DNA from: Dryomyza anilis
Lineage: Eukaryota > Arthropoda > Insecta > Diptera > Dryomyzidae
DNA: 64,000 bases
Reading direction: 5' to 3'
NCBI GenBank assembly: GCA_951804985.1
Contig: OX638130.1
Span: 40,252,751 to 40,316,750, forward strand
Shown: in pieces, positions 1 through 10,391 of the stretch
How the letters are laid out: every line of letters begins with the position of its first letter
Numbering within the stretch: position 1 is the first letter of the stretch
Made by a program: the position numbers and the translations under genes
Notes under the pieces: generated by a model
What the model saw: the letters and a program-made list of their open reading frames with translations, nothing else
The model's database searches: none
What the model was told of the DNA's origin: nothing

Positions 1-935
1 AAATACGATTTTTTAATAGTACAAGACTATTTTTGGGTGTAGAGATTCGTAAACGCAATTTACTCGTCGTGGTTAATATTTTTACTATCAATCGGACATT
101 TTTGTCCACACAAAATACACGGGGCACAAACAACGCTAACTGCAAACAATACACAGATAAAAAAATAAATATTTTTTTTTATTTTCTTGTATTTTTTTTT
201 TTGTATTTTATTACTTTCTATATTTTAATTTATTTATTTTTTTAACTACTTACATTTTATTTTATATCTACTCTTGCTGTTGCTGTATATTGCTGCTGTT
301 CGTTGTTGTGTGATGTTAAGTACCTGCGGCGCACGTTACTTTGGAGTTGTATACAACAAAGGAAACGATTCGGTCTATTTGTACGAAATGTCATAGGAAT
401 AATAAAAACTTAGAATTGTTCTGCTATCATCGACTATCGACGCGTCGGGACGAGTAGTCAAAATAATCACTGTGTCATGCGGCATGACCAGCATTGATTG
501 GTCTGTAAAATAAAAATATCTATTTACAGCATGGTCAAAAGTTGCAGGTCACACATTCGACCATACACACATACTCAAATACCTACCTACGTTGTATTGT
601 ATTTTCTATTCTCCTTTGGTGAACTGGTTTTTTTATTTTTCAGTATCACCTTTATGCTCGGCTGAATTGCACGTGACGTGAAGACTGCGCCGCTTTGAGT
701 CATATGAATACCTTAATGAACGCAATTCATAACAATTATGAACGCGTTTATTATATAAATTTCGCTCAAATTGTGCGATTCATATATACGTAGAATAGTT
801 CATAAATAGAATGATTTTTTCAATATATATTATGAACGGTGTCTCAATTAACGGCGTTCATTCCATTTATGATTTTTTTTTCTGTGTATGACGCAGCAAA
901 AAAATAAGCGAAGACCAACTTTGAAGTATGAAGTT
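1..935. other. AT-rich flank left of element A
   Basis: No convincing gene. The stretch is AT-rich with T-runs at 170-240. Between about 710 and 870 the motif ATGAAC(G) recurs in both orientations (near 717, 738, 832 and, reversed, 857), which could be the remains of a small inverted-repeat element, but no clean ends were found. The last four bases, AGTT at 932-935, form the left target-site duplication of element A. Confidence 0.4.
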
Positions 936-2420
936 TGTTGTAAACCCCCAGGTTATCGTCCCTGTCATGGCTTGCACCGGCTAGCGTGCGGTCTCAGGGA
1001 GGTTCTCAACCGCCATGACAAGGCGAGGGGCGAACAATAATCTAATTTTCAGCTTCCGCCGAAAACTAGACATATATAATTATACATATATACATAAAAC
1101 ATTTTATATATATACATATAATCACACAAAAAAAATACTAAAACATAAAAAAAAATATTCTCAAAATACACTACAATTGTCGTTGCCAAATTTCGCCATC
1201 TTGGTCATCGTCATTTCGCCCCTAATTTTGCAATTAGCACAACATATTTTATTTGCTAAACATAAAAAAATATTAAATTTGCTTATGAAAATAGTCGGAA
1301 TATTCACGGACTATTTCCGTAGTGGCAGTGTGTGTGCCCTTTAAAAGGTACGAATAGTGGTAGGTATCCGGGTACCTTTTTTTTATATATAACCACCCGC
1401 CTACATCACTAACAAAAACAAAAATAAATGATGGCTGTCAGTCGAGTGCAACGTAAAGATAGTGAAGTGATGGTAAGTAAAGTGAAATAAACAAAACGCA
1501 ACAAAAAGTGTTTATAGTGAAACAAAAATAATAAATTAGAACCAAAAGTGAACGAAAAACGAAGTGAATAAACAAAAATTAAATTATCAAAAGTTAAAGT
1601 GATTCCACACAAACAAAATCAGTGCAAAAAAAAATATTGAAAGAAAAAAATGCGCATAATTGGTGGATATAACTTTTACTTAACAAACAAAAAAAAACAA
1701 CTAAAAATGAAACAAATTGTGTGCATAAAAGAAAATAAATCGCTGTGTGAGAAAAAAAAACAATAGTTTATGTGATAGTGATGTTTGTTTATTTGGGTGT
1801 CCATCCGAGCACGATTCACACCAAAGAAAAATTATGTAAATTTAGTGTAAATTATTATAATTTAATATTAACAATGTAGATTTATATTTATACATTTAGG
1901 CTAACAAAATATAGTTTTAATTATCATCTTATTCATTACCAAAATGCTTATATATATTATTCAATGATTTTTATTTATTTATTTACAGTGTACAAACATC
2001 AAACAAATAAAGACCAAGATTGGATTCTTAACAACAACCGACTGCGACGTGGTGCCACGCAAAAGAAGCTTAAGTGAACTTAAGGTAAGTATTTTGAAAT
2101 ATCAAATTTTTATTATTTCAAAATTATTGAAAATACATATATTTTCGTAAATATATTTTTGGCCAGGTCCTATCGGTTAGTTGAGGATTCTTTTCACCTA
2201 ATGACGTTCGAATTCCCTACCTCAAAAGAGCTCTCTGGAGGGAATGGGATCTTGGACAAAGGTCTCTATCGAGGATATGATGGGATAGACGTGGTCAAGG
2301 TAATATATTAAATTTTTTTATTATTTTATTCTACTCCTTTCTTAATCTCTTTACAGGGTTTTTCTAAAATTTACTTTAATACTGTTTTTTTTATATTTTT
2401 TTATCAACTTATAAATTTAT

Positions 2421-2692
2421 TTCTTTTCAGGTTTTTCTTTTCTAATTTTATCTTAAATTTTATTTCTTTTCAGGTTTTAACAAACAACTTTCTTTTCTAC
2501 TTTTAACTTATTTTAATTCTCTTCAAAATTTTAATACTAATATAATTTTTTTTTCTTTTCAGGTTTCTTTTTTTCTTTTCAGATTTTTAACAAAAATTTT
2601 AAATTCCTTTTTCTTTTCAGGTTTCTTTTCAGATTTTTAACAAAAATTTTTCTTTTCAGGTTTCTTTTCTTATTTTTTTATTTTCTTTGCAG
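2421..2692. repeat. Tandem pyrimidine/CAG array inside the A LTR
   Basis: The unit TTTTCTTTTCAGGT or a close variant recurs at least seven times (CAG ending at 2,430, 2,473, 2,562, 2,582, 2,620, 2,632 and 2,659), with the flank GATTTTTAACAAAAATTTT duplicated at 2,582-2,600 and 2,632-2,650. The matching array in the right LTR begins near 13,150. On the gag-pol strand the unit is purine-rich (ACCTGAAAAGAAAA). Each unit looks like a 3' splice site on the plus strand. Confidence 0.7.
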
Positions 2693-2880
2693 ACATTTGA
2701 ATAATTTTCTTTTTAGGTATTTAACACATTTCTTTTCGTTTCAGGTGTTTTTATAATGGGTAAGTATGTTTTTTTTTTAATGAAAATTTTAACATTTTAT
2801 TAAATTTTTATTTTCAGTTCTTTTTTTCTACGGTAGTTTTTTTTATAGGTAGGTTGTTTTATTTATTTATTCATAACCTT

Positions 2881-3213
2881 TTATTCCTTTATAAATTTTT
2901 TTTTTAAATTTTCATTTATTTTATTTATTAATTCGTTTTTTGTTTTATTTAAATTTTTCTTTGCAGGGTTTCTTAGGACGTTTTCCTGGTAGACAGTTTT
3001 TTGTTGGAATTTTGCTGGCATCCATACGAGTTTGGAGCGCAGTCGTTCCCGATGGAGTTTTTTGTGTTCGGGATATATATATTTTTGCAACAAAAAATTG
3101 ACACTTAGCTGTGGTTTTCTGCTGTTGCCTCCAGCGACTCCCGTGACTCTCGGTGGTATCGACTGCGCGTTTTCCGGTAATTGACCTAATTTTAATTTAA
3201 TTTTATTATTCAC
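2881..3213 (-). CDS. Small unidentified ORF inside the A LTR (110 codons)
   Basis: A 110-codon basic ORF on the same strand as gag-pol, starting ATG with N-terminal MNNKIKLKLGQ and ending in a Lys-rich tail. An identical ORF occurs at 13,613-13,945 in the other LTR, which shows only that the LTRs are nearly identical. No domain recognised. The central part coincides with a plus-strand exon-like block (2,967-3,175), so the open frame may be incidental to that less AT-rich stretch. Confidence 0.2.
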   Translation of the reverse strand: MNNKIKLKLGQLPENAQSIPPRVTGVAGGNSRKPQLSVNFLLQKYIYPEHKKLHRERLRSKLVWMPAKFQQKTVYQENVLRNPAKKNLNKTKNELINKINENLKKKFIKE

Positions 3214-4051
3214 AATTTCTCACTATTCAAATTTCATTTTTTTTATAATTTCACAATTAACTATTTTCCACTTTATTTTATATTACCTTAATTTTCCTTT
3301 TTTCCCAATATCACTGCCTCCTAGTCCTTCCTTTGATACTAATCCTGAGTCCTTGTGAAAAAAAATTCACTTTAAATTTACTAATATTTTTTTTTCATTT
3401 ACTGAATTTTATTTAAAAAAAATAATTTTAATTTTTTTTCAGTTTTGACAACTGATCGCTGTAAAAATATCCGCAAAGTGATTTTATGCATTTCACTGCT
3501 GCATATGCGACGAAGAAACGGGCAAGGGAAACACTAACAAAATTGACATGGTGAGTATCTACAAAAGCTTTTTGTACATGTTGCATCTCGCTTTTCTTTA
3601 TTAATTTGGCTGAGCTAATTTCATGCCACTCTAGCAACATATATTTTGCATCGTTCTTTTTCCACATTTCTTTGCACCTAAAGATGGCTTTCGTTTTCAT
3701 GATTTAAATTTTACGCGCAATTAATTGTAATTTTTCTTTTTCAGATTTGGTGTTTTGGATCAGGGTTTGCAGGTAAGTACTTTTTTTCACTACTATTTTT
3801 CTTTTTTTCTTTTCAGGTGCAGTTTTTTTTGGATTTAGGGTAAGTATCAGAGTATCATTTTACTTTATTTTATTTATGTTTTCAAGTGTTCCTATTTTTT
3901 TTATTTTTCATTATCTTTTTTTTTTTTTATCTTTTCAGAGCATTGATTATAATTTTTTTTATTTTCAATAATTTATCTATTATCGTGAATTTATTTTTTT
4001 ATGTTTGTTTAATATTTCGTCTTCTTTTTTCCTTTCAGATCACACGCTACA

Positions 4052-4532
4052 AAACTCTAGCTTTTCGAGTTTTGCGACTAAAAGCTAGTGGGCATGTAAC
4101 TCGTATTCCCGTACGTATGAGTAACATTTATTTTTACTTTATTTTATATTGTACTTTTATAAGTTTTTGTTTTCTTAATTTCAGCGGCGCCCAACGTAGG
4201 CAACCGCCCACACCCTGAGACGTCTCAAGCCGGGCCATATATTGAGGTATATTTTTTTTATATATTTTATTTTTCTTTTTGTTATGATTATTTTTGTATT
4301 ATTACAAGACTATATATTTAGATTTAATTTTTTTTGTATTTATTTTTTTATTATTTTATTTACTACTTTATTTTAAACCAAATAGCGTTCTATTTTTGTA
4401 AGATTTGTACATTCTTTTCAGATGTGAACTTAGGTGGATCGGCTCTATGGAAGTTTGACTCTGACGATGCTGGACTTTTACGGGAAGTTTAATAATCTTG
4501 AAGCTTAAAGTCAATTTACTTTGTTTGCCTTT
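4052..4532 (-). other. 3' untranslated region of element A with a tRNA-Lys-like stretch
   Basis: Noncoding stretch between the pol stop and the 3' LTR. Next to the LTR is a 9-bp inverted repeat, CTAGCTTTT/AAAAGCTAG (4,057-4,088). At 4,184-4,200 the minus strand reads very like the 3' end of tRNA-Lys (contains ACGTTGGGCGCC), which is complementary to this element's own primer site at 11,651-11,660. It is followed by the palindrome GAGACGTCTC near 4,219. No convincing polypurine tract is visible directly before the LTR. Confidence 0.5.
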
Positions 4533-6404
4533 TTACTGTTTCAGGTCTTTCGCGTGGTATGCCCCCAGCCGTTTTCCTTGCATCGTTTCCAGCTCGTAGA
4601 TGTTTTTGCCCACGGATTTTACAATTCTACACTTGGAGAACTTGCGACAAAACTTGGAATTGATATTCTTCCCGAAGTCGCTTAGCACAAAGTTCCTTTT
4701 ATACACTTCCTGGCCGGGTATAAAGGTCACTTCTCGAGCCCGCCTGTTATATTCGCGTGCACCTTTCTCATAGGCTTTGTGTAAATTTTCCTTCATTGTT
4801 TCCCGTAATATTTGTAGTTTATCTTTATTTTCCAGTATCTTCAGTTCGCCGTCTGCCAGTGCATCAAGCTTTCGCGCCAACTCGTAACTGGCTCCGCACG
4901 TAAGCATTTGTTGTCCAAACAACGCAAAGTACGGACTCACTCCGGTCGCTGAATGCACCGAGCTGCGAAGCGCACACTCGATCTCGGTCAAGTAAACGTC
5001 CCAGTCCCGATGATCAGTCTCCAAATATGCCCGTATGGCAGCGAGTACTGACTGGTTGACTCTTTCAGAGGCGTTTGACTGCGGCGCATAAAACGCAGTT
5101 TTCATGTGCTTTATTTGGTAAGCGGCCAACATATTTTGAAATTCCTTCGACAGAAACTGCTTACCATTGTCCGAATGGATAATTTCTGGAACGCCAAACG
5201 TATGGTAGATGTCATGCACTAGAAATTTCACCACGTTGCTGGCAGTTGCCTCTTTCATGGCTTTAAGGAACACGAACTTTGAGAGATGATCGACCACGAT
5301 GAAAATGTATGCGTGCCCTCTTTTGGATCGTGGATACTTGCCGAGAAAATCCACGTACAATTTTTGGAATGGTCTCTGCGTTACGACTTCCGCTCCCATG
5401 GTCGGCCTCAGCTGGAAATTCGCTGACTTAGTTTCGTTGCAGACGACACAGTTCTTGACGTAGCTCCTGACTTGCATAGCCATATGAGGCCAGTAGTAAA
5501 ATTGCCTTAAGCGGTGGAGAGTTTTTGCTACACCTCCGTGAGCTGCTACCTGTGGCTCATGCGCTTCCGCAATCAGTGCTGCCGTCAGTGATTCGGGTAT
5601 CCACATCTTCCACGGACTCGAGTTGCATTCATCTTGTGCAAAATCTGCACGCTTGTACAGTACGCCATCCTGTACCTGAACGTCCGGATATTTCGCAGCA
5701 TTCTCTTCATACGACTCAACAAGTCGCAAGTACTCAGGCGAGCTAAATTGAGTTGTTTCGAAATTCATTAATCCCACTTCTTCTACTTTCAGATCCTCAA
5801 ACGCTCGCGACAGCGTGTCGGCAACCACATTCTCGGATCCCTTTCTATGCTCGATCTCGAAATCGAACGCTTGGAGCTGCAACGACCACCTTGCCAATCG
5901 TCCACTCAGATAACGAAGCTGCATCAACCATTTGAGGCTAGCGTGGTCAGTGATCACCGTGAAGGGCATCAGTTCCACATACGGTCGGAACCGCTTCACC
6001 GCCAGAACCGCCGCTAGACACTCCTTCTCCATGACGCTATAATTCTGCTGCGCTGAGTTGAGCTTCTGTGAATAGAAGGCAATGGGACGTTCGTTTTTGT
6101 CATCATCAAACTGGAACAGGACAGCTCCAACACCTGTGTGCGATGCGTCGCACTGGACATAAAACCTTCGTTTGAAATCTGGATGGACGAGAACTGGAGC
6201 TGACGTCACCGCTTGCTTCAGCGCTTTAAAAGCTTCCAAGGCCTCAGGACTCATGCTGAACTTGCTGCTCTTCTTTAGCGTGTCGCTCAGAGGCGCTGCC
6301 AAGGCTGCAAAGTTCTTCACAAAACGCCGGTACCACCCCGCAGTACCCAGAAAACTGCGAACTTGTCTTGTAGATCTCGGAACAGGTATGTTTTTAATTG
6401 CCAT
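4533..6404 (-). pseudogene. pol: Element A pol, C-terminal part: RT thumb, RNase H, integrase
   Basis: 623 codons, open throughout. The order is typical of Ty3/gypsy. The RT connection comes first (NIPVPR, then FLGTAGWYRRFV), followed by an RT-linked RNase H (FYVQCDASHTGVGAVLFQ; EKECLAAV; TDHASLKWL; ADTLSR). The integrase has an HHCC zinc-binding region (HEPQVAAHGG, then CVVCNETK) and a DDE core (LYVDFLGKYP; IHSDNGKQF; ASERVNQS), ending in a GPY/F-like tail. The C-terminus (AYHAKDLKQ) closes just before the 3' UTR with no chromodomain or env. It is separated from the upstream RT by a frameshift at about 6,404-6,425, next to a short C/A run, so as printed it has no upstream protease or RT catalytic core. 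Confidence 0.93.
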
Positions 6405-6649
6405 TACCTTGTCTGGATCGGTTTTGGGGCTCCACCGCCAATAATAAATCCAAGGTATCGCAATTCTTTAAAACAAAATTTAGATTTTTGAAGACCGATT
6501 GTTAGTTTTGCACTTTTCAGACACTCAGCGACTTCCTTCAACACCTGCATGTGCGTCTCGAAATCCTGGGCAATGATGAGCAGATCATCCAGGTACACAA
6601 AAACGTTACCCTTGAGCTTCTGCGGCACGACCTTGTCATCAGACGACAC
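6404..6649 (-). pseudogene. pol: Element A pol, RT catalytic segment (frameshifted)
   Basis: 81 codons that carry the RT active-site YLDD box (NVFVYLDDLLIIAQDFETH) and the following SKFCFKELRYLGFIIGGG block. The segment is in a different frame from both neighbours. It is linked to the upstream RT by a shift at about 6,640-6,660 and to the downstream part by a shift at about 6,404-6,425. It is therefore the middle of one RT gene broken twice, not a gene on its own. The breaks are single-base-sized and sit in otherwise well preserved sequence, so assembly or sequencing indels are possible. Confidence 0.9.
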
Positions 6650-7800
6650 AGTCTTTGGGCCGCGTTGCAGAGACCGAACGGCATTACAGCGAAGTGGTAC
6701 AAGGGTCGACCAGGTACCGTAAAGGCCGTATACTCCTTGCTGCTGTCATCGAGTTCAATCTGCCAAAACGCGTATTTAAGATCGACGCTGCTAATGAAGA
6801 CTGTGTCGTCGATCCTGCTCAAGATGCCCTCGATGTTTTGGAGTGGATACGCATCTTTGACCGTCCTTGCGTTCAGCTTCCTCGCGTCCAAACAGAAGCG
6901 GTTTTTATCGGGCTTCCTCACCAGTGTCGTTCGGATGCTCCAGAAGCTTTGGCTCTCCTCGATCACCCCGAGCTCCAACATCTTATCGACCTCTGCGTAG
7001 AGTAGCTCCTGGACAGCTGGCGATACCGGGTAGTAACGATCTTTGACCGCCTCCGCTCCTTCAACAAGCTGTATCACATGCTTCTCCAGGTTAGTCTTGC
7101 CTAAACCATGTTCCTCAAAAGTATAAAATTGTTTTTTTACTTCTTCCAGCTGCATACTCTGCTCCGCCGTCAAGTCATGCTCCGGACCTTTTCCAATCGC
7201 TGGTACTTCCGGACTTGTAATAATTTCGTCGATTTCAGCGACTCCGACAATCTCTGGTGCCAACTCGAACTTCCGCCAGAAGTCGATGCCTAAGTAGACC
7301 GTCTGTTCCAACGTCGGACATAAATAAAATGTAACTTCTCGGATTTTTTCTTTATATTTTACAGGTACGGTTACTCTACCGAATACGTTCTGCGTCCGTC
7401 CACCTGCTGTTTTAACGCGCGACCAATAATCGTCATGATCGACGCCCAACTCGTCCAGTAACTCGCGGCATCCTTCACCAAATAAACTGACTGAGGCTCC
7501 GGAGTCTAACAGGCCATTTAAATTTTTCCCGAGCACTTCTATCTCGGCGTAACTTCTTGGATCTGCGCTGCTGGTTTTCCTCACCGATGCTGCAACCATT
7601 TGACGAACTGATTTTCGACGTTGATACCTCTCGCGCGCTTTCTGGATTTTTCTGGATATTACACGCATGCCTCCGAGTTGATGTTCGCCAAAAATTCGTC
7701 GCCGGGCTTCGTAGTATTTTGCGTAGCGTTCTTCATATGGTTGTATATCAAATGACGGCGTAGCGCCGCTCTTCGTATTGTTTGTTTTAAAGTTTTTCAA
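6538..7800 (-). pseudogene. pol: Element A pol, N-terminal part: aspartic protease and RT fingers/palm
   Basis: Starts as an open frame reaching upstream of 7,800 into the end of gag (to about 7,870 or beyond), consistent with pol being reached from gag by a minus-one frameshift, as in many gypsy elements. The protease active site is LLDSGAS (roughly residues 97-103 of this frame), followed by a flap-like region. RT motifs follow: RFCLDARKLNART, SSVDLKYAFWQIELD with the first catalytic Asp, FTVPGRPLYHFAVMPFGLCNA. After that motif the frame runs into unrelated residues, and the true RT continues in the 6,404-6,649 frame. Confidence 0.92.
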
Positions 7801-7853
7801 AATATTAATTATTTTTTTATTTTCAGGTTTTGTTTCCGTTTGTGGCTCCTGTT

Positions 7854-8312
7854 CTACGATCGCTGCTGATTTTGTTGTTGCTGGTTTTGTTGTTGCTGGT
7901 TTTGTTGTGGCTGATGCTGGTGTAATTGCTGCGTTTGTAGCTGATGCTGATGTTGACGCTGCTGTTGCGGCTGATTTTGTTGCTGATGATGTTGTAGCTG
8001 ATGTTGTTGTTGGTGCGACGTAGCTGCTGCGCTGGGATTCGAATAGGAACGTGGCTCCGTCGCTCGTGGCACGCCCCTCCTCGCGTTTCCCCCGTTACAA
8101 TTTGGACACTTCGGTGTGATGACTCGTTCAAGTCCGCATTTGTAACAAAATATGTTACGGACAGACGCCTCACAGTCCATATACGTATGTCCCTGTTCTT
8201 GGCAATTCCAACAAATTAAAACACGTCGCTGTTGGAAATTTGCACGCGGTCGTTCATCCTGCATCGCGTCAACTTCAAATTCATCGGGATATGGATCATC
8301 GTCGTAGAACAC
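7854..8312 (-). pseudogene. gag: Element A gag, nucleocapsid end with zinc knuckle
   Basis: C-terminal Gag segment. A CCHC knuckle (CWNCQEQGHTYMDC) is followed by a second, atypical cysteine cluster (CYKCGLERVITPKCPNC), then a long Gln/His-rich tail ending NQQQQNQQRS. The first codon of the open stretch is not ATG; the frame is open upstream to about 8,380 through a Gln-rich linker, so this is the continuation of the main gag frame after a one-base shift near 8,385-8,390. The end overlaps the start of the pol frame by several dozen bases, the layout expected for gag-pol frameshifting. Confidence 0.85.
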
Positions 8313-8382
8313 CTCGTTTACCTGATGAGCCCTCGGTGGATATCGTTGGGTAGGTTGTTGTTGTTGCGCGAACGTTCGGTTA

Positions 8383-10065
8383 TCACGCCTCGGGAAACAT
8401 ATCCTCTAAGCACTCATCTCGGAGCTGCTCCACGCTATAAATCGCCATCGGGTACACATATCGCGCTAAATTTTCACGAAGGTTTCGTTTCATGATTTTT
8501 ATCATATCGTGCTCCGGTACCGGATCGCGCAATCGTGATCTCAATGCTCGCATGGCATGAAAATATGCATCGATAGATTCGGTTGGTTGCTGCCTCCGCT
8601 CGACGAGATCGCGCATCACCTTAAAGTCGCTCCGGTTTGATTTGAACTGCAATAGCACCGCCATTCGCAGTGTCGGCCAATCTAAGTCTCCGCTTGTTTT
8701 GACGAACAGCCAATACCATTCCCGGGCACGCCCACTCATCAGCCGATGCATGTCTCGCAAAACAAATTCCCATGGGACCGCGTGTTGCCTTTGCAAGAAT
8801 TCAATTCGAAACAGGAAATCTTCAACTGACATCCTGTCGCGCTCGCCATCGAAGTCTATGCCCCACTCGTGTATTTTTACAGCGTCACGCCCACCGTGCG
8901 ATGCGTGTTGGTTCAGCCCTCCGTCGTCATACACGTTATGGTTCGGATTGGTATCTAGCGCCCGCGAAAAGTTTCTTCGACGATTTGTCGTTTCATGTCT
9001 CGGTTGCTCGTCTCGTACACCATCAGTTTCACCTGGCCGATACGGTTTAAATTTTGCACCATGATCGCCGCCACTTGCACTGCACCGTCTCGGATCACGT
9101 TCTATAGCACCCCTCACCAGCGGGTGTTGGGTAGCTTTTAGTCTCACCGGACTTCGATTTACAACTCGGTTTCGATCAAATGGTACGCCATTCGGTTCGC
9201 GCCCTCGACGCCCTTCTAAATTTTCAGCATGATATCCGTATTCGTGATTTTGCACATTATTATGGTTACTTACTGAACTCGCTATAAGGTTTTTATTCGG
9301 TTTATTTATAAAGTTATTATTAGTAACATTAGAATTATAAGCATTATTATTATAATTAGAATTATAAGCATTATTATTATTATTAAAATTATAGGCATCA
9401 TTATTATTATTAAGATTATGAGTAGTATTATTATTAAGATTTTGGTTTTGTATATGTGCACGATATCCGTATTCGTGATTTTGTACATTATTATGGTTAC
9501 TTACTGAACTCGCTATAAGGTTTTTATTCGGTTTATTTATAAAGTTATTATTAGTAACATTAGAATTATAAGCATTATTATTATAATTAGAATTATAAGC
9601 ATTATTATTATTATTAAAATTATAGGCATCATTATTATTATTAAGATTATGAGTAGTATTATTATTAAGATTTTGGTTTTGTATATGTGCATTGTAATAT
9701 ATGGGATTATTCAATAAATCATTATTGTGTCCTAAACCAGTGTTGCCTTTACCTTGATTTGGTCTAGGGACTTCTGTTTGTTTAGCGGATGCGGTCTCGT
9801 TTGTAGCCACGGAACTAGGGGACTTTTGCATAACACTAAGGGGTTTCAGGACGTCGTTTATTTGACGCATGAAATCTAAAAAACTTGCTTTAACCGTGTT
9901 CTGCATTCCCTTCATTTCTTCCATGTCACTTTTCAAAGATTCCCGATAGCTTTCATTCGCCTGCGCAATCGCAGCATTCACGGCCGATCTCCACTCGCTT
10001 GGTAGGGATTCGTAAGGTTGGCTTGGTATACCTTTCTCCAAAACTGAATGTCTATCTTCGCGCAA
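8383..10065 (-). pseudogene. gag: Element A gag, main body
   Basis: 560 codons. It has a short charged N-terminal part, an Asn-rich low-complexity middle containing a perfect internal duplication of 77 residues, and a C-terminal capsid-like domain (WGIDFDGERDRMSVEDFLFRIE, then LLQFKSNRSDF and YFHAMRALRSRL). The first codon of this open stretch is TTG (the frame is open for about 45 further bases), so the true start is probably the ATG at 10,391. Linking the two needs bypass of an in-frame TAG at 10,143 and a one-base shift at a run of seven C near 10,096. The frame ends at 8,383 by a shift just before the zinc-knuckle segment. Confidence 0.88.
9231..9692 (-). repeat. 231-bp tandem duplication inside element A gag
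   Basis: 9,231-9,461 and 9,462-9,692 match with one visible substitution. The period of 231 bp is 77 codons, so the reading frame is kept. The unit encodes an Asn-rich block containing AHIQNQNLNNNTTHN and ending NVQNHEYGY. The near-perfect match indicates a recent duplication. Confidence 0.92.
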
Positions 10066-10142
10066 ACTTGCAGCGCCTAGGAGATCAACATCGTTCGGGG
10101 GGGACTTGAAAGGTCAGGGGGGAAATCGAATTGGGTCAGTCG

Positions 10143-10391
10143 CTACGATATAGGTTTTGGATTCGCACCTTTAGATCGTATCGGAGTTCGGGTATTCTTG
10201 TCCCCTCCTCCGATCGTAGCCGACAAATCCCGAATCGCCGGGTCCGCAAAAACCGCTGCTATTTTAGGGGAATGTGTCACTATTGGACGTCTACCTAGAA
10301 ATGGGGAGGCAGCATTTCCCTCTTTTACCTGCTCCCCTCGAACTGAATCAGGGTTATCAACCTGACCTTCGTTATCATTCATTGTATACAC
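10143..10391 (-). pseudogene. gag: Element A gag, probable N-terminus
   Basis: 82 codons from an ATG (MYTMNDNEGQ) to a TAG at 10,143. After the TAG the same frame stays open to about 10,096, where a C7 run shifts it into the main gag frame. This suggests that the N-terminus of Gag lies here and has been cut by a nonsense codon and a homopolymer indel. No domain recognised. The alternative is a short upstream ORF in the leader. Confidence 0.5.

Larger units (their letters stand above)
936..4051 (-). repeat. 3' LTR of element A (left copy)
   Basis: 3,116-bp long terminal repeat, the downstream LTR relative to the minus-strand gag-pol. It matches 11,664-14,787 over its whole length with about 0.3-0.4 percent substitutions counted by eye. 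On the plus strand it contains a TATA-like TTTATATATAA near 1,381-1,391, repeated GTAAGT and TTTTCAG sequences (see separate entry), and a pyrimidine-rich array at 2,421-2,692. It is far longer than the 0.3-0.5 kb usual for gypsy-group elements. Confidence 0.93.
1381..4245 (+). promoter_or_regulatory. Antisense series of splice donors and acceptors in the A LTR
   Basis: On the strand opposite to gag-pol, the LTR shows ordered exon-like blocks. Donor consensus GTAAGT or GTGAGT occurs at 1,473, 2,085, 2,760, 3,551, 3,773 and 3,840. Pyrimidine-tract acceptors ending in CAG occur at 1,988, 2,166, 2,356, 2,817, 2,966, 3,442, 3,744, 3,816, 3,938 and 4,038, plus the tandem array at 2,421-2,692. Well-formed blocks are 1,989-2,084, 2,167-2,299, 2,967-3,175, 3,443-3,550, and micro-blocks of 28 nt (3,745-3,772) and 23 nt (3,817-3,839). 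A further acceptor and donor pair (4,183 and 4,243) lies just outside the LTR. The blocks lack a shared open frame, so any transcript would be noncoding. A TATA-like run at 1,381-1,391 sits just ahead of the first donor. The same sites are present in the other LTR. Confidence 0.5.

Noticed and set aside
3428..3700. 90-codon ORF in the left LTR
   Set aside because: The matching right-LTR stretch does not keep the same ORF, and it overlaps antisense exon-like blocks.
4183..4245. Primer binding site of a plus-strand element (GGCGCCCAACGTAGG)
   Set aside because: The preceding sequence is not an LTR end, the surrounding gag-pol is on the minus strand, and the true primer site of element A is at 11,651-11,660.
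9306..9488. Ile/Met-rich ORF on the minus strand
   Set aside because: It is the out-of-frame reading of the Asn-rich gag repeat.
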